A DNA stretch of 13,788 bases from an uncultured Campylobacter sp. GTDB taxonomy: Bacteria; Campylobacterota; Campylobacteria; Campylobacterales; Campylobacteraceae. The position numbers and the translations under genes were made by a program. The notes under the pieces were generated by a model. The model worked only from the letters and a program-made list of their open reading frames with translations. It was not told the DNA's origin and ran no database searches. The DNA lies in assembly GCF_937997405.1 (NCBI RefSeq), contig NZ_CALKTL010000143.1, forward strand, positions 1-13,788, read 5' to 3'. Within the stretch, counting starts at the first letter, position 1; each line of letters begins with the position of its first letter. Shown here piece by piece: positions 7,279 through 13,788 of this stretch.

Positions 7279-7306
7279 TTATCAAAATTAACCTTATTTT
7301 TACGAT
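7279..7306 (+). promoter_or_regulatory. Weak candidate promoter for the psr operon
   Basis: TTATCA (7279-7284), a 16-bp spacer and TACGAT (7301-7306) make a weak sigma-70-like pair; transcription would begin near 7313. An alternative -10, TAGAAT at 7314-7319, would start transcription near 7326. The operon probably needs an activator, so weak boxes are unsurprising. I see no clear repeated operator. Confidence 0.3.
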
Positions 7307-7316
7307 GAGGCCTTAG

Positions 7317-7347
7317 AATTCCTACCGAAACTTAAAGGTAAGGAGTT
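7317..7347 (+). promoter_or_regulatory. Hairpin masking the psrA ribosome-binding site
   Basis: AATTCC and TACC (7317-7326) can pair with GGTA and GGAGTT (7337-7347) in a 10-bp stem with one bulged A (7341) and one G-U pair, around a 10-nt loop. The 3' arm contains the AAGGAG Shine-Dalgarno (7340-7345) of psrA. If transcription starts upstream of 7317, this would hide the RBS. If it starts at about 7326, the 5' arm is not transcribed and the hairpin cannot form. Confidence 0.4.
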
Positions 7348-7350
7348 TTT

Positions 7351-9615
7351 ATGAATAGACGAAATTTCTTAAAAAGCACCGCCGCGATCGGCACGCTAGC
7401 GACGTTAAATCTAAATTTAAACGCTAGCGCAGTTACAGGCGGGACGGAAAAGAAAGTCGCCAGCGTCTGCGAGATGTGCTCCTCGCGCTGTCCTATCGAG
7501 GTGACCGTCAAAGACGGCCGCGGCGCTTTAATCGAGGGCAACCACAGGTTTGCAAACAAAACCTCCGTCTGCGCTCGCGGCGGAGCGGGCATCAATCAGC
7601 TCTACGACGATCAAAGGCTCATTAAGCCGCTCATTCGCGTAGGCGAGCGCGGCGAGGGCAAATTTAGAGAGGCGAGCTGGGACGAGGCGCTTAAAATTTG
7701 CGCGCAGAGGCTAGACGAGATTTCGCAAAAATACGGCCCGCAAAGCGTAGTTTTTACTTCCAAAACGGGCGAACACCACACTCAGATGATGAATTTCGCC
7801 TGTGCCTACGGCAGCCCGAACATCTACTCGCACTGGTCCTGTTGCCCGGTCACCTACAATATCGCCGTGCCGCACACTTTCGGCGCTAATATGCAAAGAG
7901 ACTACGGCGACGCAAAATATATCGTAAATTTCGGCCACAATCTCTTTGAAGGCATCGATATCTCAAAAACCAAAAAGCTCGCAAAAGCCGCGAGCAGAGA
8001 GGACGTAAAGCTTTTGGTACTCGATCCACGCTTTAGCGTCGTAGCTTCTAAAGCCGACGAGTGGCTGCCGATAAAGCCGGGAACCGACGCGGCGTTTTTA
8101 ATGGCGCTGATTCACGTCTGGCTGCGCGATAACAAATACGACAAAAAATTTATCGAACAATACGCCGTGGGGCTGGAGGAGCTAAGGCAGTCCGTTAAGG
8201 ATACGACGCCGCTTTGGCAGGAGGCTATCACAGGCATCAAAGCAGACAAGGTAGAGCGTATCGCAAATGAAATTTACGCTGCGGCTCCCGCAGTCGTAAT
8301 CGACTGGGGTCATAAAACCACGACCGCTAAAGCCGAATACGTCCGCACGCGCGCCATCGCAATCGCAAACGCGCTGATGGGAAACGTCGAGAAAAAGGGC
8401 GGAATTTACTTCTCTAAAGATTCCAAAACCTTCAACGCGCTTTGCAAAGAGGATCTATTCCCTACCATCTCAAACCCCGATAAGGAGTTTAAAATTCCAA
8501 AGACCGCGCGCATCGACGGCTGTGGCGAAGAAGGTAGCGAAAATTTCTTCGTGCCGCGCAAACACGGCGTTTTGATGCAGATCGCGCCTACGATTTTAAG
8601 CGAAAAGCCTTACCCTGTAAAAGGCTGGGTCAGCACGCGCTTTAACCACCTCATCAACGTTGCGGGCGTGGATAAGAGCGTAGAGGCGATCAAAAAGCTA
8701 GACTTCGTGCTCGCAATCGACGTATATATGAGCGACTTCGCGTGCTTAGCCGACGTGATCTTGCCCGAATCCACGTATTTGGAGCGCGACGAGTCGATTC
8801 AAAACAAAGGTGGCACCGCGCCTGGATTTGTGATGCGAAACAAGGCCGTCGAGCCGGTGGGCGATACGAAGTGCGGCTATGAAATTTTTAGAGAGCTTGC
8901 GAGGGTGATGAAGATCGATAAAGACTACACCTGGAACAACATCGACGAATACCGCATGCAGCAAGCCAAAGGCAACGCCGAGCTGATCGTAAATTTAATC
9001 AAAAACGGCTACGTAAGCTACAAGGTGCCGAAGCTATACTACCGAGAGCCGAAGCTCGTGGCTAAATTTATCGATAAATATCCTGCCGCGGCGGAGTTCG
9101 TGGACGAAAACGGCGAGATGAGCTCGCAGATGAAATTTAAAACCCCGAGCGGCAAGATCGAGCTTTTCGCGCCGAAAGTGGAGGAGCTTTTCGCAGGATA
9201 CGGCTGCTTAAACACCGAGGGTATGGACGTATTCGGCGGGCACAAATACTGCCTAATGACCGGCAAGACCGCGCTTCACACCAACGGCCACACTCAAAAT
9301 GTCAAAATTTTAAACGATATGATGAGCGAATCGCCGGTTTGGATCAGCCCCGCTTCTGCAAAAGCGGAGGGGCTAAAGACGGGCGACGTCGTGAAGCTCA
9401 AAAATAAATTCGGCGAGCAAAAAGCTAAAATTTTCGTCACGCAAGGCATCAGGGACGATTGCCTATTTTTATACCACGGCTTTGGGCACGTAAGCCCGGG
9501 GCTAAAGCGCACGAACGGCATAGGCACGAACCAAAGCGTCCTTCTCGATCCCGCTGCGGGTCCTGTGGTAAGCACGATGGTAACCAACGTCGGCGTCGAT
9601 ATAGTTAAAATTTAA
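7351..9615 (+). CDS. psrA: Polysulfide/thiosulfate reductase catalytic subunit A (molybdopterin)
   Basis: This is the catalytic subunit of a membrane-bound respiratory enzyme that reduces polysulfide or thiosulfate on the periplasmic side, using a bis-MGD molybdenum centre. The N-terminus is a Tat signal (RRNFLK, residues 3-8) with an A-S-A cleavage site near residue 27. The [4Fe-4S] site is C40-x2-C43-x3-C47-x26-C74. The expected Mo ligand region reads HWSCCPV (residues 161-167), with adjacent Cys164 and Cys165. Molybdopterin-binding segments and the C-terminal dinucleotide-binding domain follow. The length, 754 residues, is close to Wolinella PsrA (about 765) and shorter than arsenate or tetrathionate reductases. 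It is the first gene of psrABC, with a strong AAGGAG. The exact substrate (polysulfide, thiosulfate or another sulfur compound) cannot be decided from sequence. Confidence 0.88.
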   Translation: MNRRNFLKSTAAIGTLATLNLNLNASAVTGGTEKKVASVCEMCSSRCPIEVTVKDGRGALIEGNHRFANKTSVCARGGAGINQLYDDQRLIKPLIRVGERGEGKFREASWDEALKICAQRLDEISQKYGPQSVVFTSKTGEHHTQMMNFACAYGSPNIYSHWSCCPVTYNIAVPHTFGANMQRDYGDAKYIVNFGHNLFEGIDISKTKKLAKAASREDVKLLVLDPRFSVVASKADEWLPIKPGTDAAFLMALIHVWLRDNKYDKKFIEQYAVGLEELRQSVKDTTPLWQEAITGIKADKVERIANEIYAAAPAVVIDWGHKTTTAKAEYVRTRAIAIANALMGNVEKKGGIYFSKDSKTFNALCKEDLFPTISNPDKEFKIPKTARIDGCGEEGSENFFVPRKHGVLMQIAPTILSEKPYPVKGWVSTRFNHLINVAGVDKSVEAIKKLDFVLAIDVYMSDFACLADVILPESTYLERDESIQNKGGTAPGFVMRNKAVEPVGDTKCGYEIFRELARVMKIDKDYTWNNIDEYRMQQAKGNAELIVNLIKNGYVSYKVPKLYYREPKLVAKFIDKYPAAAEFVDENGEMSSQMKFKTPSGKIELFAPKVEELFAGYGCLNTEGMDVFGGHKYCLMTGKTALHTNGHTQNVKILNDMMSESPVWISPASAKAEGLKTGDVVKLKNKFGEQKAKIFVTQGIRDDCLFLYHGFGHVSPGLKRTNGIGTNQSVLLDPAAGPVVSTMVTNVGVDIVKI

Positions 9616-9625
9616 GGGAGCGGTT

Positions 9626-10192
9626 ATGAAAAAACTCATAATGATTCACGACGAAAATTTATGTATAGGTTGCCAAGCCTGTTCGGTCGCGTGCAGGAAC
9701 GAAAACGGCGTGCCTAGCGGCGTTTATAGACTGCAGGTGCACGGCAAAACAAGCGGCGTTTTTCCAAGCTTAAAGCTCGATTATTCGCGAGCCAGCTGCG
9801 TTATGTGCGAGGATAGCCCCTGCGTGGACGTCTGCCCTACGGGAGCGAGCTTTAAAACCAAAGACGGCGTAACGCTCATAGACGAGAGGCTTTGCGTCAG
9901 CTGCAAATACTGCATCCTAGCCTGTCCTTACGACGCTAGATTTGTCGATCCTATCACGCACGCTATCGGCAAATGCACCTTTTGCTACACGAACCGCACC
10001 AGCAAAGGCTTGCAGCCTGCCTGCGTAAGCGTGTGCCCAACAGATGCTTTAACTTTCGGCGACGTAAATGACGTAAATTCCGAGGTAAGCAGGCTGCTAG
10101 CCAAAACGAGCGTAGAATATCCGAAAGCGTATCTAAACACCAAACCGCGCCTAGCGAATATCAAAAACAAAAAAGGAGGACGCTATGAATAA
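9626..10192 (+). CDS. psrB: Polysulfide/thiosulfate reductase iron-sulfur subunit B
   Basis: This electron-transfer subunit of 188 residues carries 16 cysteines in four ferredoxin-type groups: C13/16/19/23, C58/61/66/70, C90/93/96/100 and C117/120/133/137. Four [4Fe-4S] clusters are therefore expected, relaying electrons from the quinol-oxidising membrane subunit to PsrA. There is no signal peptide; such subunits are usually carried through the Tat system bound to the catalytic subunit. Length matches Wolinella PsrB (about 190). It begins 10 nt after the psrA stop with a GGGAG Shine-Dalgarno, and its last 8 bases overlap psrC. Confidence 0.93.
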   Translation: MKKLIMIHDENLCIGCQACSVACRNENGVPSGVYRLQVHGKTSGVFPSLKLDYSRASCVMCEDSPCVDVCPTGASFKTKDGVTLIDERLCVSCKYCILACPYDARFVDPITHAIGKCTFCYTNRTSKGLQPACVSVCPTDALTFGDVNDVNSEVSRLLAKTSVEYPKAYLNTKPRLANIKNKKGGRYE

Positions 10193-11156
10193 TATGTGGG
10201 GCGATATGAGCCAATATTCTGAAATTTACTGGCCTTGGCCGATTGCGATCTATCTATTTTTGGCGGGTCTTAGCGCAGGAGCGACGATGGTGGCACTTTT
10301 AGTCAAATGGAACCGCCACGAAAGCGAGCAAAATTCCATCTGGGATGCGATGATTAGAGCGGGCGCGATCACGGCGCCGCTTACGATCTGCGCGGGGCTT
10401 TTGCTTTTGATCTTTGATCTGGGCAAGCCACTTAGCTTTTATCTTTTGCTGATCAAATTTAACTTCGGCTCGGTGATGAGCCTCGGCGTGGCAGCGCTTT
10501 TAATCTACGTGCCGCTTAGTTTTGTATTTGCGCTATGCGTCTTCGGCGAGGAAATTTGCAAATTTAAACTGCTCGCCTTTCTGCGACCTATCGTAAATTT
10601 ACTAAGCTCGTTTGCCAAAGCTTCCAAACTCTTCGAGCGGGTTTTGTTTATCCTTGCTCTTTGCGTGGGCGCATACACGGGCTTTTTACTAAGCGCGGTG
10701 ATGAAAATTCCGCTTTGGAATACTCCGGTGCTGCCGATTTTATTTTTGCTATCCGGCTTTTCCAGCGGCATCGCGGCGAGCATTTTAGTTGGACTTCTAT
10801 TTTTTAAAGGCTCGTTAAACAAAGATAGCATAAAATACCTTTTGGTGCTTGATCTGCGCGCGATACTTTTTGAGATTCCGCTTTTGTTCATTCTATTTGT
10901 CGGGATGTATTTCGAGGGTGGCACTAGCGCGCTTGCGGCACAGCAGGCTTTGACGCACGAGGTTTACGGTAAAATTTTCTGGATCGGCGTTTTGGGCACG
11001 GGGCTCATCGCTCCGATCATCATCGCCTTTACGGCGCTGAAAAACCACGCCTACAAGCCTGCGTTTATAGTTTTAAATTCCTTCGTCGTGCTTTGCGGCG
11101 TGGTCCTGCTTCGCTACTATATCGTATATGCGGGGCAAATTTGTACGGGAGCGTAG
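10185..11156 (+). CDS. psrC: NrfD/PsrC-type membrane anchor subunit
   Basis: This integral membrane quinol-oxidising subunit of the Psr-type complex is 323 residues long with about eight or nine hydrophobic segments. The N-terminal region WPWPIAIYLFLAGLSAGA (residues 17-34) is the recognisable NrfD/PsrC opening, and IFDLGKPLSFY (67-77) is also typical. It takes electrons from menaquinol and passes them to PsrB. No haem-binding pattern is evident, in line with the haem-free NrfD family. The start is chosen at 10185 for its strong AGGAGGA. It overlaps the psrB stop in ATGAATAA, giving tight translational coupling. Its TAG stop lies in the loop of a GC-rich hairpin. Confidence 0.92.
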   Translation: MNNMWGDMSQYSEIYWPWPIAIYLFLAGLSAGATMVALLVKWNRHESEQNSIWDAMIRAGAITAPLTICAGLLLLIFDLGKPLSFYLLLIKFNFGSVMSLGVAALLIYVPLSFVFALCVFGEEICKFKLLAFLRPIVNLLSSFAKASKLFERVLFILALCVGAYTGFLLSAVMKIPLWNTPVLPILFLLSGFSSGIAASILVGLLFFKGSLNKDSIKYLLVLDLRAILFEIPLLFILFVGMYFEGGTSALAAQQALTHEVYGKIFWIGVLGTGLIAPIIIAFTALKNHAYKPAFIVLNSFVVLCGVVLLRYYIVYAGQICTGA

Positions 11157-11181
11157 CCTCGCTCCCGATCTAGGGAGTGGG
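11146..11181 (+). promoter_or_regulatory. Mutually exclusive hairpins at the psrC / regulator junction
   Basis: CGGGAGCG (11146-11153) pairs perfectly with CGCTCCCG (11160-11167), with the psrC TAG stop at the start of the 6-nt loop. The same bases, 11158-11166, can instead pair with 11173-11181 (nine pairs including two G-U, loop GATCTA), which hides the GGGAG ribosome-binding site of the response-regulator gene. Only one of the two can form at a time. No T-run follows the first hairpin, so it is not a canonical terminator. A ribosome finishing psrC would disturb both structures. Confidence 0.55.
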
Positions 11182-11182
11182 T

Positions 11183-11836
11183 TTGAAAATTTTACTTTTA
11201 GAAGACGATTTTGAATACAGAAGCAGCGTAAGCGAGTATCTGCAGGAGCTTGGCTACGAGGTGGACGAATGCTCTAGCGGCGACGCAGCCTGCGATAAGA
11301 TCGCCGGGAGCGCCTACCATCTGCTGATTTTAGACATCAAAGTGCCGGAGGTCTCGGGCGAAGAGGTGCTTAGATATGCACGAAGCCTCGGCCTTAACAC
11401 TCCCGTGATGATGATGACCTCGCTCGGCGACATCGACGATTTGAGCCAGTGCTACGAGCTTGGCTGCAACGAATACCTAAAAAAGCCCTTCCACCTAGCC
11501 GAGCTTAAATTTAGAGTAAGCGAGCTGATGCGAAAGTACTTCGGCGACGAAAAGGGCGCCGTCAAGATCGCGGATAAATTTCACTACTTCGCAAATTTAA
11601 AAATTTTAAAACGCGCGGACGAAGAGATATCGCTAAGCGCCAAAGAGATCAAAATTATAGAATTTCTGCTCGCCAATATCAAAAGATTCGTTAGCGTCGA
11701 TGAGCTCATCGCCGACGTGTGGGACGGCGAGGCGGGCAGCGTCGATGTGCGCGTGCATATCAGCAACCTCCGCTCCAAAACTAGCAACGATTTCATCCTC
11801 TCTAGCCGCGGACTCGGATATAAGATCAATGCTTAA
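11183..11836 (+). CDS. OmpR-family response regulator
   Basis: This two-component regulator has an N-terminal receiver domain and a C-terminal winged-helix DNA-binding domain. Counting from TTG at 11183 (protein MKILLLEDD), the receiver has acidic residues E7/D8/D9, phospho-acceptor D51 (LLILDIKVP), T79 and K101 (KKPF). The effector domain, about residues 125-217, contains LSAKEIKIIEFL and ends with SSRGLGYKI, the usual OmpR/PhoB closing pattern. An upstream GTG at 11177 is possible but would overlap the Shine-Dalgarno GGGAG (11173-11177), so TTG with 5-nt spacing is preferred. The gene follows psrC by 26 bp and overlaps its kinase gene by 8 nt. Control of the psr genes is inferred from position. 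Confidence 0.92.
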   Translation: MKILLLEDDFEYRSSVSEYLQELGYEVDECSSGDAACDKIAGSAYHLLILDIKVPEVSGEEVLRYARSLGLNTPVMMMTSLGDIDDLSQCYELGCNEYLKKPFHLAELKFRVSELMRKYFGDEKGAVKIADKFHYFANLKILKRADEEISLSAKEIKIIEFLLANIKRFVSVDELIADVWDGEAGSVDVRVHISNLRSKTSNDFILSSRGLGYKINA

Positions 11837-12947
11837 AGGGTTTAAATTTACGCTTTTTAGCGCGATTTTCATCATCGGCGCCTTTATAAGCGAGAGCCTT
11901 TATATCATCTATTTAAACTCCAAAATCGAGGAGAGCGCCGACGTCGCCGAGCTGATACAAAAAAGTGGCGAAGCTCTAGCCGGCGCGTATCCCGATCTAA
12001 AAGACGAGCTCATCTACGACTACGCGATCCTAAACGCAAACGGCGAAATTTTAAGATCAAACCTAAGCGTGCAGCCGCCCGATTTTGCGTTTATCACGCT
12101 GAAATTCGGCGGGCGAGTGTTTTTCAAACGCCATTTTCTTCATGAGGGCAAGCTATATTTTTTCGTCATCTCAAAAAAGATAAGCTACGCCAAGATAGAA
12201 TTTATCGCGATCTCTACGATCTTTATCACGATTTTCGTAGCGCTCATCATCGCGCTGTTTAACTACAAAATCATTAAAAATTTCTACGCGCAGCAAAGCA
12301 ACCTCATCAAGGCGTTTTTCAACGACGCGATGCATGAGCTAAAGACCCCTCTGGGCGTCGCGCTCATTAATACCGAGATGCTTGGGCTGCGCGACAAACA
12401 CACTGCGCGTATCAAATCCGCACTCAAGCAGATGGTAATTACTTACGAGGATGTAGAGTACTTCATCAAAAGCGGCAAGATGAGCTTAAAAAGCCGCCGC
12501 ATCGATATGAGCGAGTTTTTGGGCGCTAGGATAAATTTCATCTATCTGGTCGCAAAAAGCAAAAACATAAGCCTGCAATCGCGAATAGCGCCCGACGTGA
12601 GCGTTTTTATGGATGAAACCTCGCTAATGCGCCTCATCGACAACACCCTAAGTAACGCCATAAAATACTCGCGCCCCGGCGGCAAGATCATCATCGGGCT
12701 GGAAAAGGGGGTGAGCATAGCAGTCTTTAGCGTACAGGATTTCGGCATCGGCATAAAGGATACGAGCGCGATCTGGGAGAGATACTCGCGCGAAAACGCG
12801 GCTCTTGGCGGATTCGGTCTCGGGCTAAACATAATCGATAAAATTTGCAAGCGCTACGGCATCGCAAAAAGCGTCAGCTCGAAACTCGGTGAGGGCAGCA
12901 CCTTTTGCTACAAAATCCCGCTGTTTAAGCAGAAACTTTTGGATTAA
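11829..12947 (+). CDS. Membrane sensor histidine kinase
   Basis: This 372-residue kinase partners the preceding regulator. The true start is ATG at 11829, in ATGCTTAA overlapping the regulator stop; the frame is open further upstream, but only as a shadow of the regulator gene. It has a first membrane helix (about residues 6-28), a periplasmic segment of about 90 residues, and a second helix (about 122-145). The dimerisation domain follows, with H169 in DAMHELKTPLGV. The ATP-binding domain has the N-box DNTLSNAIKYS (271-281), G1 DFGIGI (304-309), an F-box-like WERYSREN (316-323) and G2 GGFGLGLNI (327-335). No HAMP domain is apparent. The periplasmic region is small and has no recognised ligand-binding domain, so the signal is unknown. 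Confidence 0.93.
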   Translation: MLKGFKFTLFSAIFIIGAFISESLYIIYLNSKIEESADVAELIQKSGEALAGAYPDLKDELIYDYAILNANGEILRSNLSVQPPDFAFITLKFGGRVFFKRHFLHEGKLYFFVISKKISYAKIEFIAISTIFITIFVALIIALFNYKIIKNFYAQQSNLIKAFFNDAMHELKTPLGVALINTEMLGLRDKHTARIKSALKQMVITYEDVEYFIKSGKMSLKSRRIDMSEFLGARINFIYLVAKSKNISLQSRIAPDVSVFMDETSLMRLIDNTLSNAIKYSRPGGKIIIGLEKGVSIAVFSVQDFGIGIKDTSAIWERYSRENAALGGFGLGLNIIDKICKRYGIAKSVSSKLGEGSTFCYKIPLFKQKLLD

Positions 12948-12969
12948 AACGGCACGTTAAATTTAAACG

Positions 12970-12999
12970 CAAATTTTAAAATTTTAAAAGTAAAATTTG
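12970..12999 (+). terminator. AT-rich hairpin after the kinase gene
   Basis: CAAATTTTA (12970-12978) pairs with TAAAATTTG (12991-12999), giving a 9-bp stem and 12-nt loop, 23 nt after the kinase stop. It is followed by TGCAG, not a T-run. It may act with the next hairpin to end the psr operon transcript or protect its 3' end. Confidence 0.35.
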
Positions 13000-13008
13000 T
13001 GCAGCTAT

Positions 13009-13037
13009 CGAGCTTTTTAAAATTTTGTTTTAGCTCG
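13009..13037 (+). terminator. Candidate terminator between convergent kinase gene and AT-rich ORF
   Basis: CGAGCT (13009-13014) pairs with AGCTCG (13032-13037). The interior holds TTTTAAAATTTT, which may extend the stem. Read on the plus strand it is followed by GATTTTC, a short T-run. It lies between the kinase stop and the stop of the minus-strand ORF, so it could serve either side. Confidence 0.4.
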
Positions 13038-13042
13038 GATTT

Positions 13043-13399
13043 TCAGCCGCCTTTTGCCTCTCTACTGCCTAAATAATATTCTTCTAATGGATAATTTAGA
13101 TTTCCGCAGTTGTCTAGCTCAAAACCCTGTTTTATATCAAACGACGCCTTGTTTCTCTCCTGGTAATATTCCTTGATCTTTTCAGAAAAATTCATTCTAT
13201 CAAATAGGTATTCGGAATGATTGCGTTGTATATAATTTTTATAAATTAAAACAAACTTATCTAACAATATATGAATATTTGGTCCTTTGTAAGCGCCGTC
13301 TAGAATAATTATCGGTCTATCAAACCCGGCACTCATATCATTTAAATTTATCTTTATATATTTCTTTGGGTCGGTTTTTTTAGCCTTTAATTTATTCAT
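13043..13399 (-). CDS. AT-rich hypothetical protein next to a broken 23S rRNA gene
   Basis: I do not recognise this protein. The chosen start is ATG at 13399, which has GAGGA about 8 nt upstream and gives 118 residues. The same frame stays open upstream through a protein-like stretch (NWFEILKTHHDNNETFEEIF) to the junction with the 23S-like sequence, and then accidentally to TTG at 13510. The gene may therefore be the C-terminal remnant of a longer protein. It is rich in Lys, Asn, Ile, Tyr and Asp, has no membrane segment or cysteine cluster, and contains the run DRPIIILDGAYKGPNIHILLDKF (residues 28-50), which looks like a buried strand followed by a helix. By hand count, two 60-base stretches are about 22-37% GC against about 48% in the neighbouring kinase gene, suggesting foreign origin. 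Confidence 0.55.
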   Translation of the reverse strand: MNKLKAKKTDPKKYIKINLNDMSAGFDRPIIILDGAYKGPNIHILLDKFVLIYKNYIQRNHSEYLFDRMNFSEKIKEYYQERNKASFDIKQGFELDNCGNLNYPLEEYYLGSREAKGG

Positions 13400-13472
13400 A
13401 AAAATTTCCTCAAACGTCTCATTATTATCATGATGCGTTTTTAATATTTCAAACCAATTCGATAAATTTATA

Positions 13473-13788
13473 CTTTCCAATGGATTCTTCTCACGATAAA
13501 AGTACAACAACGCGGTCCTACAACCCCGCTATCGCGTTACCACGACAACGGTTTGGGCTCCTCCCCTTTCGCTCGCCACTACTAAGGGAATCATTCGTTT
13601 ATTTTCTATTCCTCGGGGTACTAAGATGTTTCAGTTCCCCCGGTTCGCCTCACTAAATAATTAGTGATACCTGTCCTTCAGACAGGTGGGTTGTCCCATT
13701 CGGAAATCCGCGCATCAAAGGTTATTTGCACCTACACGCAGCTTATCGCAGCTTATCACGTCCTTCATCGCCTCTGTGAGCCAAGGCA
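13473..13788 (-). rRNA. rrl: 23S ribosomal RNA, 5' fragment (both ends incomplete)
   Basis: Read on the minus strand, the sequence matches the universal 5' region of 23S rRNA: TGCCTTGGC...AGAGGCGATGAAGGACGTG, then ATTTCCGAATGGG, GAGGCGAACCGGGGGAACTG, AAACATCTTAGTACCCCGAGGAA and GTAGTGGCGAGCGAAAGGGG. By alignment from memory to E. coli 23S, position 13788 equals about nucleotide 29, so the first 28 or so nucleotides lie beyond the window. Likeness fades after GGGGTTGTAGGACCGC (near 13512); weaker similarity (AGAAGAAT..TGGAAAG) reaches about 13473, near E. coli nucleotide 300. After that there is an unrelated AT-rich ORF, and no later 23S sequence is seen in the window. The break point could lie anywhere from 13473 to 13512. 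Confidence 0.9.

Noticed and set aside
7351..9615. Arsenate, tetrathionate or nitrate reductase instead of PsrA/PhsA
   Set aside because: At 754 residues with 188- and 323-residue partners, the sizes fit PsrABC; arsenate and tetrathionate catalytic subunits are longer. Substrate still cannot be proven.
11700..11828. N-terminal extension of the histidine kinase
   Set aside because: It is the regulator's coding sequence read in another frame; the ATG at 11829 overlapping the regulator stop is the natural start.
13043..13510. 23S rRNA intervening-sequence protein (four-helix bundle type)
   Set aside because: The residues do not resemble that family, the position in 23S is not a known IVS helix, and 23S sequence does not resume after the ORF.
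1..13788. tRNA genes, insertion sequences, toxin-antitoxin pairs or phage genes
   Set aside because: None seen by eye; no transposase motifs, terminal repeats or tRNA TTCGA/anticodon patterns in the intergenic regions.

Overview
The window is chromosomal DNA from a Campylobacterota member, most likely a Campylobacter species with GC in the mid-40s (oral/anaerobic type). Three things point there: the A/T-rich AAATTTTAAA-style intergenic sequence, the block membrane protein / DksA-like / RlmH / AccD (an order I recall from Campylobacter jejuni), and a CetB-like single-PAS protein. The genus is inferred from sequence style, gene order and remembered family features, not from a search.

Layout. 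Positions 1-4432 read on the minus strand. An accD - rlmH - dksA-like - membrane-protein operon (4432 down to 1711) ends at a stem-loop that overlaps its last stop codon. A 540-bp gene-free stretch full of inverted repeats follows, then dusB, then a tightly spaced membrane-protein gene that runs off the left edge. recO diverges from accD and reads rightwards to 5140. A CetB-like PAS protein (minus) and an MFS exporter (plus, TTG start) diverge from a shared AT-rich promoter region at about 5880-6030.

Positions 7351-12947 form one compact plus-strand operon. It holds psrA/phsA, psrB and psrC (catalytic molybdopterin subunit, four-cluster ferredoxin subunit, NrfD-type membrane anchor of a polysulfide/thiosulfate-type reductase), followed directly by an OmpR-type response regulator and a membrane histidine kinase. 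psrB/psrC and regulator/kinase overlap by 8 nt each. The layout suggests that a sulfur-compound respiratory enzyme and its own sensor-regulator are transcribed together. Two RNA features stand out. A hairpin can mask the psrA ribosome-binding site. A pair of mutually exclusive hairpins sits at the psrC stop / regulator start and could couple translation of the regulator to that of the reductase.

The right end is unusual. An AT-rich ORF of unknown function on the minus strand (13043-13399) lies immediately 3' of about 316 nt of the 5' part of a 23S rRNA gene, also on the minus strand. The rRNA similarity stops abruptly at about 13473, and no further 23S sequence is seen in the window. This is either a broken rRNA copy next to a truncated gene, or an assembly junction at an rRNA repeat. 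The window ends about 28 nt short of the expected 23S 5' end.
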